DNA of 17,942 bases. Source: an uncultured Bacteroidales bacterium (GTDB lineage Bacteria; Bacteroidota; Bacteroidia; Bacteroidales; UBA932). The position numbers and the translations under genes are program-made. The first letter of the stretch is position 1; each line of letters starts with the position of its first letter. Shown in pieces: positions 13,613-17,942 of this stretch. The DNA lies in contig CAMJHW010000015.1 in assembly GCA_946405645.1 (NCBI GenBank), positions 1 through 17,942 on the forward strand, read 5' to 3'. The notes under the pieces are model-generated. The model saw only the letters and a list, made by a program, of their open reading frames with translations, made no database searches and was not told the origin of the DNA.

Positions 13613-14800
13613 ATGGACGACAATACCAATAACGAATCCTTGTACTTCGACTGCAACCGCGGCTGCACCACATCCTCCGATCCTGAAACCGGAGACGTAG
13701 TGTGCAACTACCGCCAGGGTTGCTGCAAGCTCAAGGACTACAACTGGCTGGACGGCGTGTCCCAGAGCGAGTACAACGGATACTTTGAGGTCCGTTTCAA
13801 GAATACGCGCAAGGGCATCTATGTCAATGCCTCCGGACAGAACGTCAAGATAGGGGACATGGTGATAGTCGAGGCCACCAACGGCCACGACCTCGGCATC
13901 GTGACTCTCGAGGGTCCTGTAGTGGCGCGCCAGATGCGCTGCAAGGGCATCAATCCCGAGACCACCGAGTTCAAGAAGATCTATCGCAAGGCCCGCCAGA
14001 ACGATATCGTAAAGTGGCAGGAAGCCATAGCCAGGGAGCAGGATACCATGATCAAGGCCAGGCGCATCGCCGCCGAGATGGGCCTTGAGATGAAGATCGG
14101 CGACGTAGAGTTCCAGGGGGACGGCTCCAAGGCCATCTTCTACTATATCGCCGACGGCCGCGTGGATTTCCGCCAGCTGATCAAGGTGTTCGCCGAGGAG
14201 TTCCGTATCCGTATAGAGATGAAGCAGATCGGCGCACGCCAGGAGGCCGGCCTCATCGGCGGCCTGGGCGTGTGCGGCCGCGAGCTCTGCTGCGCCAACT
14301 ACATCACGAACTTCCAGTCCATTACCACTTCCGCCGCGCGTTGCCAGGACCTTTCCCTTAACCCGCAGAAGCTTGCGGGGCAGTGCGGCAAGCTAAAGTG
14401 CTGCCTGAATTACGAAGTTGCGACCTATCTCGATGCGCAGTCGCGCATACCCAAGGTCAGCGAACCGCTTGAGTTCGAGGACGGACTGGCATACCTGGTC
14501 AAGACGGACATCCTCAAGGAGATAATGTATTTCTCGTACGAAAAGGGGTCCCTGGCCAATGTCTATGCCCTCGATGCTTCCGAAGTGATGGAGATCATCA
14601 AGATGAACCGCAACGGCATCAAGCCCGAGTCGCTTCAGAGCGAGCCGGAGCCCTATATGCCAGAGTTCATCACCGCTGTGGGTGACGACAGCATCACGCG
14701 TTTCGACAACCCCGAGCGCAAGCGCTCCAAGCGCCGCCGCGGCCAGCGCAAGAACGGCGGCCAGAAGAACAACGGAGGGAAGAAGCCGAAGAATCAATGA
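13613..14800 (+). CDS. RicT/PSP1-family (YaaT-like) protein with cysteine clusters
   Basis: 395 residues from the ATG at 13613; a TTG at 13607 would add two. The PSP1 C-terminal domain is clear: EVRFKNTRKG near residue 62, VDFRQLIKVFAEEFRIRIEM, QIGARQEAGLIGGLG, then the cysteine motifs GVCGRELCC (C221, C226, C227) and GQCGKLKCCLNYE (C258, C263, C264), with C244 between them. In Bacillus the homologue RicT joins RicA and RicF in an Fe-S complex that affects RNA processing and development; no RicA or RicF is visible here. Extra cysteines crowd the N-terminus (C14, C18, C31, C37, C38). The C-terminus is a strongly basic tail (about 25 residues rich in Lys, Arg, Asn, Gly) that could bind RNA or ribosomes. 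It follows holB by two bases and overlaps gldH by four. Confidence 0.88.
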   Translation: MDDNTNNESLYFDCNRGCTTSSDPETGDVVCNYRQGCCKLKDYNWLDGVSQSEYNGYFEVRFKNTRKGIYVNASGQNVKIGDMVIVEATNGHDLGIVTLEGPVVARQMRCKGINPETTEFKKIYRKARQNDIVKWQEAIAREQDTMIKARRIAAEMGLEMKIGDVEFQGDGSKAIFYYIADGRVDFRQLIKVFAEEFRIRIEMKQIGARQEAGLIGGLGVCGRELCCANYITNFQSITTSAARCQDLSLNPQKLAGQCGKLKCCLNYEVATYLDAQSRIPKVSEPLEFEDGLAYLVKTDILKEIMYFSYEKGSLANVYALDASEVMEIIKMNRNGIKPESLQSEPEPYMPEFITAVGDDSITRFDNPERKRSKRRRGQRKNGGQKNNGGKKPKNQ

Positions 14801-15285
14801 TGAGAGTCCGCCCCAAACTTGTCCTATGCCTGATGCTTGCGGTGTTGTCGGCCGCAGGCGTGTCCTGCTCCCGTCCGACTTCGGTGGAGCAGTTCGTCGG
14901 CGTGGACAAGCGGGAGGTCAACGGACTGTACCGCTATACCCTGGACCTATCGGATTCGCTTGCGACATACGACATCTCCTTCTATTCCCGTATCGACGCC
15001 AACAGGCTGAAGTTCACTCATGCCAAGGATTTCTCCCTGATGGTCACATGGATAGCTCCGTCGGGACAGAGGTTCCGGGAAACTGTGTACTTCGGGGTGT
15101 TCGACGAGAGTCCGGGATCCAATTTCTTTTCAAGCCAGTACGTCAAGCCTTACAGGACGGGACTCGTCCCGGTGGAGTATGGCGTTTGGGAGATGAACGT
15201 GCTGGTCAATTCAGGAGCCGAGGTCCCCGGGCTCAGGGGGCTCGGCGTCGTCTGCAAGAAGCATTTGCCAGATGGGACACGGTAA
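14797..15285 (+). CDS. gldH: GldH-family lipoprotein
   Basis: 162 residues. The start MMRVRPK is followed by a hydrophobic run and the lipobox GVSC, giving lipidation at C24 (Gly at -3 is a little unusual). The mature part matches GldH proteins in length and in its last block VWEMNVLVNSG...GLRGLGVVCKK. GldH was found as a gliding-motility protein in Flavobacterium, but many non-gliding Bacteroidales keep it, so motility cannot be inferred. Its place directly after the RicT-like gene matches the order in many Bacteroidetes and supports the call. The start overlaps the stop of the upstream gene (ATGA), and 14 bases at the end overlap trmB. Confidence 0.82.
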   Translation: MMRVRPKLVLCLMLAVLSAAGVSCSRPTSVEQFVGVDKREVNGLYRYTLDLSDSLATYDISFYSRIDANRLKFTHAKDFSLMVTWIAPSGQRFRETVYFGVFDESPGSNFFSSQYVKPYRTGLVPVEYGVWEMNVLVNSGAEVPGLRGLGVVCKKHLPDGTR

Positions 15286-16135
15286 ACTCAGGAAATTCGC
15301 CGAGAACGAGACTTTCCGCTGCCTTCTCCAGCCTTCCGCCGAGGAGGTGCTGGCCGACGGATTCTTTCATCTTAGGGACCATGCGGTCAAGGGGCACTGG
15401 AACGAAACTATGTTCGATGCCCCGCGTCCAATTGTCCTTGAGCTGGGGTGCGGGAAAGGGGAGTATACCATTGACCTTGCGCAGCGTCATCCAGAGTGCA
15501 ATTACATCGGGGTTGATATCAAGGGCGCCCGCCTGTGGAAGGGCGCCAAATACGTCACCGAGCACAAACTCGGCAACGTCGCTTTCCTGCGGACGCGCAT
15601 CGAGTTCATCACGGCGTATTTCGCTGCCGACGAGGTGTCGGAGATATGGCTTACATTCTCCGACCCGCAGTTCCGCAGCGAGAACAGCCGCCTGACATCA
15701 CCCCTCTTCCTGGAGAGATACCGTTCGTTCATGAAGCCCGGGGGGATAATCCATTTGAAGACCGACAGCATGTTCCTGCACCAGTACTCGCGCGCCGTGG
15801 CGGCGTGCAACGGCCTTCGTGTCCTCGGTTGCACCGAGGACCTCTACGGCACGCCGCGCGAGGCGCTCTCCGCTCCTCTCTCCGGGGAACTGACCCCCCG
15901 TCCATTACTTTCTGCGGAGACCGTCGACGCCCTGTACGGCGTCCAGACATTCTATGAAAAAATGTTTCTGGAACAGGGTTACAAGATCACTTACCTTTCC
16001 TTCGTCATAGACCACGACGGCCCCTACGTCCACCCCGACTTCGACGAGGACTACTGGCGCAGCATCGAAGGTCCCCGCCTCCTCTTCGGTCACGACTCCG
16101 CCGAAACCCGCCGCCAGAAACTCCACTCGGACTGA
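15272..16135 (+). CDS. trmB: tRNA (guanine-N7-)-methyltransferase TrmB
   Basis: 287 residues, longer than E. coli TrmB. It starts MGHGKLRKF, common in Bacteroidetes homologues. The SAM-binding motif is E57-L-G-C-G-K-G63, followed by NYIGVDIKGARLWKGAK. The catalytic-region motif is TFSDPQF with Asp 131, the counterpart of the PDPW region in E. coli. The block RLTSPLFLERYRSFMKPGGIIHLKTDS completes the fold. The C-terminal part (about residues 210-287) carries TFYEKMFLEQGYKI and a charged tail. The enzyme makes m7G46 in the variable loop of tRNA, using SAM; the SAM synthetase gene lies 1.2 kb away on the other strand. It is the last gene of the operon, and its stop directly abuts the stop of the convergent miaA. 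Confidence 0.93.
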   Translation: MGHGKLRKFAENETFRCLLQPSAEEVLADGFFHLRDHAVKGHWNETMFDAPRPIVLELGCGKGEYTIDLAQRHPECNYIGVDIKGARLWKGAKYVTEHKLGNVAFLRTRIEFITAYFAADEVSEIWLTFSDPQFRSENSRLTSPLFLERYRSFMKPGGIIHLKTDSMFLHQYSRAVAACNGLRVLGCTEDLYGTPREALSAPLSGELTPRPLLSAETVDALYGVQTFYEKMFLEQGYKITYLSFVIDHDGPYVHPDFDEDYWRSIEGPRLLFGHDSAETRRQKLHSD

Positions 16136-16918
16136 TCAGACTTCGGTCCAGTGGATGACGTGGCCGTCGCGTTCCATGCCGCGGAACCAGGTCATCTGGC
16201 GTTTGGCGAACTGGTGGATGGCATTCGCCAGGAGGGAGCGCATCTCGTCGTAGGTGAGGATGCCCAGGATGTGCTGGGTGACGAATTTATACTCCAGACC
16301 GTAATAGATCAGCGTGTCGGAGGGGACGCCGGCGTCCAGAAGGCCGCGGACTTCGTCCACGAGGCCTTCGGCCAGGCGGGCGTCAAGCCGCGCATCGATG
16401 CGCGCATTGCGCGTCGCGCGGTCGACCAGCGTACCGATGTAATAGGTGTTGTGCGGGAACAGTGACGGATCCACCGTCGGGTAACGCTTGTCGAAATCGT
16501 AACCGCAAGTGGCGGCCTCTATGTACAGGCCGGTGCCTCCGCATAGCAGCGGCACCCGGCCACGGCTGCGGATATCCTGATAGACTTTCACGAAGTCTTT
16601 CTGGTATTCATAGACGTTGTACTTGGCCCCGGCGGGCTGGATGTCGATGAGATGGTAAGGAACGTCGCCGTACTCAGAGAGGTCCTTGCCGGTGCCGATG
16701 TCCATCCCGCGATAGACCTGGCGCGAATCGGCCGAGATGATCTCGGCGCCGAGCCGGCGGGCGAGCGATACCGCATAGCGGGTCTTGCCCGAAGCCGTCG
16801 GTCCGAGTACGCAGACGAGGTCGACGCTGCCGTCGCGCAGCGACGCGGCGAGCGCTTCCTCGTCGATGGTCTCGGGAGCCGGAAGCTCCGCTATGATCGG
16901 CATCCGTTTCTTGGGCAT
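16136..16918 (-). CDS. miaA: Short MiaA-type tRNA dimethylallyltransferase
   Basis: 260 residues, against about 300-316 in well-studied MiaA. The P-loop GPTASGKT (39-46), SADSRQVYRGMDIGTGK (62-78, with catalytic Asp 64), the HLIDI block and GGTGLY (127-132, with Thr 129) are all present. So are the Arg in RNARID (R173) and the end block QFAKRQMTWFRGM. MiaA transfers the dimethylallyl group to A37 of tRNAs reading U-starting codons. The stretch between GGTGLY and RNARID is only about 40 residues, where E. coli MiaA has about 110. The helical tRNA-binding insertion, including the DPxxAxxIHPND block, is gone. The usual GYRQ is replaced by GLEYK. A 38-residue N-terminal extension precedes the P-loop; Met 6 is an alternative start. 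It may be a second, diverged MiaA paralogue. It follows smpB by three bases. Confidence 0.85.
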   Translation of the reverse strand: MPKKRMPIIAELPAPETIDEEALAASLRDGSVDLVCVLGPTASGKTRYAVSLARRLGAEIISADSRQVYRGMDIGTGKDLSEYGDVPYHLIDIQPAGAKYNVYEYQKDFVKVYQDIRSRGRVPLLCGGTGLYIEAATCGYDFDKRYPTVDPSLFPHNTYYIGTLVDRATRNARIDARLDARLAEGLVDEVRGLLDAGVPSDTLIYYGLEYKFVTQHILGILTYDEMRSLLANAIHQFAKRQMTWFRGMERDGHVIHWTEV

Positions 16919-16921
16919 ATC

Positions 16922-17371
16922 TTAACTGCGCTCCATTTCGCGGCGAATGTCCTTTTCCTTGATGGTCTGGCGCTTGTCGAACTCCTTCTTTCCCTTTGCC
17001 AGGGCGATGCGCAGCTTGGCGTAGCCGTTGTCGGCGATGTATGCGCGGACGGCCACTATGGTCAGTCCCTTCTGCTTGACCGCCTGCTCAAGATGGCGCA
17101 GTTCGCGCTTGGTGAGCAGGAGCTTGCGGTCGCGCGTCGGCTCGTGGCCGTTCCAGGAGGCCCAGAAATAAGCTGCGATGTTCATCCCCTTCACATACAG
17201 CTCTCCGTTCACGAAGTAGCAGTATGAGTCTGCAAGCGAAGCCTTGCCCAGCCTCAGGGACTTGATCTCGGTACCGACGAGCACGATGCCGGCGTCGTAC
17301 GTCTCGAGAAACTCGTAGTCGAACGACGCGCGGCGGTTAGTGATCTGTATCCTGCTTTTTGCCTTGGGCAT
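16922..17371 (-). CDS. smpB: SsrA-binding protein SmpB
   Basis: 149 residues, the normal length. The tmRNA-binding barrel is shown by [24 protein letters not shown] and by [17 protein letters not shown]. The block [12 protein letters not shown] follows, and the C-terminal tail reads [15 protein letters not shown], which enters the mRNA channel of the stalled ribosome. SmpB delivers tmRNA to stalled ribosomes in trans-translation; the tmRNA gene itself is not in this window. It lies eight bases after metK and three before miaA on the minus strand, so the three are probably one transcript. Confidence 0.96.
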   Translation of the reverse strand: MPKAKSRIQITNRRASFDYEFLETYDAGIVLVGTEIKSLRLGKASLADSYCYFVNGELYVKGMNIAAYFWASWNGHEPTRDRKLLLTKRELRHLEQAVKQKGLTIVAVRAYIADNGYAKLRIALAKGKKEFDKRQTIKEKDIRREMERS

Positions 17372-17379
17372 AGCTCGAC

Positions 17380-17942
17380 TTAAAGATTGAAGGCTTCGCG
17401 GATGCGGTCCACGGAGTCGAGTTTCTCCCAGCCGTAGAACTGGATTTCGCGCTCTACCTCGCGCCTGCCGAGGCCGTCGCCGAGGTCGCGCATGAGCTTC
17501 ACTTTGCGGGTGAAAGGCTTCTTGCCGAAATGACCGTATGCCGCGGTGTCTTCGTAGATAGGGTTGAGGAGCTGGAATCTGCGGGTGATGGCCGCAGGGC
17601 GGAGGTCGAAGAGCCGGGATATGCCTTCGGCAATCTCGGCGTCGCTCAGACCAGCCTTGGCCGTGCCGTAGCTGTTGACGAAGATGCTGACGGGCTCGGC
17701 CACGCCGATGGCGTAGGCCAGCTGCACGAGCATCTCGTCCGCCACTCCGGCGGCCACCATGTTCTTGGCTATGTAGCGCGCGGCATAGGCGGCGCTGCGG
17801 TCGACCTTCGAAGGGTCTTTGCCCGAGAAGGCGCCGCCGCCGTGCGCTCCCTTGCCGCCGTAGGTGTCGACGATAATCTTTCGGCCTGTCAGGCCGGTAT
17901 CGCCGGCGGGGCCTCCGATCACGAAATTGCCGGTAGGGTTGA
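17380..17942 (-). CDS. metK: S-adenosylmethionine synthetase MetK, C-terminal part
   Basis: The last 186 residues are present; the gene continues past the right edge. The reading frame enters as [20 protein letters not shown], followed by the glycine-rich [16 protein letters not shown] block that holds the phosphate-binding residues, then [21 protein letters not shown] and, near the end, [13 protein letters not shown] and FYGWEKLD. The enzyme makes SAM from methionine and ATP in the cytoplasm and supplies methyltransferases such as the neighbouring TrmB. A GTG at 17922-17920 looks like an in-frame start but is an internal Val, since the conserved sequence continues upstream of it. The promoter is outside the window. 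Confidence 0.97.
   Translation of the reverse strand, partial: NPTGNFVIGGPAGDTGLTGRKIIVDTYGGKGAHGGGAFSGKDPSKVDRSAAYAARYIAKNMVAAGVADEMLVQLAYAIGVAEPVSIFVNSYGTAKAGLSDAEIAEGISRLFDLRPAAITRRFQLLNPIYEDTAAYGHFGKKPFTRKVKLMRDLGDGLGRREVEREIQFYGWEKLDSVDRIREAFNL

Noticed and set aside
14682..15695. 337-codon open frame on the plus strand spanning gldH
   Set aside because: It overlaps the ends of the RicT-like and TrmB genes and all of gldH in another frame; its Ser/Arg-rich translation is a GC artefact, while gldH has a lipobox and family motifs.
1..17942. Mobile elements, phage genes, CRISPR arrays, tRNA or rRNA genes
   Set aside because: I saw no transposase, integrase, terminal inverted repeats with target duplications, regularly spaced repeats, or RNA gene structure on either strand.

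Overview
The window looks like chromosomal DNA of a fairly GC-rich member of the Bacteroidales. The support comes from family content: a SusC-type TonB receptor N-terminus, a GldH lipoprotein and a RicT/PSP1-type protein. Bacteroidetes-type promoters (TTTG, about 19 bases, TAnnTTTG) also occur, while Shine-Dalgarno sequences are mostly absent. The coding sequence is GC-rich and tightly packed, and the few intergenic gaps are AT-rich. I see no tRNA, rRNA, CRISPR array, transposase or phage gene.

Layout. (1) 1-187, minus: N-terminus of a SusC-like outer-membrane receptor running off the left edge. A 387-base divergent intergenic region (188-574) follows, with candidate operators. (2) 575-3969, plus: a secreted GH95 alpha-L-fucosidase-type enzyme and the prolipoprotein transferase Lgt. 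Lgt appears to have its own promoter inside the end of the fucosidase gene, and a strong terminator stands just upstream of region 3. (3) 4075-9967, plus: a tripartite RND efflux operon (TolC-like channel, lipoprotein adaptor, AcrB-like pump). It ends with a small PII-like protein whose start codon overlaps the pump stop codon. (4) 10078-16135, plus: eight tightly packed genes behind one consensus promoter. They are thioredoxin, a small beta-barrel protein, a LOG-family phosphoribohydrolase, a long-chain polyprenyl synthase, DNA polymerase III delta', RicT/PSP1, GldH and TrmB. (5) 16136-17942, minus: metK (partial), smpB and a short miaA form an operon that collides tail to tail, with no gap, with trmB.

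How the genes work together. The left end resembles the edge of a polysaccharide utilization locus for fucose-containing glycans: receptor plus secreted fucosidase. Region 3 is a self-contained efflux machine with a likely small regulator. Regions 4 and 5 are housekeeping: redox, quinone side chain, replication clamp loading, tRNA modification, trans-translation and SAM supply.

I do not see an obviously new defence or mobile system. The points most worth a second look are the PII-like protein coupled to an AcrB-type (not CusA-type) pump, the MiaA that lacks the usual tRNA-binding insertion, the large dyad covering the thioredoxin promoter, the apparently leaderless lgt, and the delta' subunit without its zinc module.
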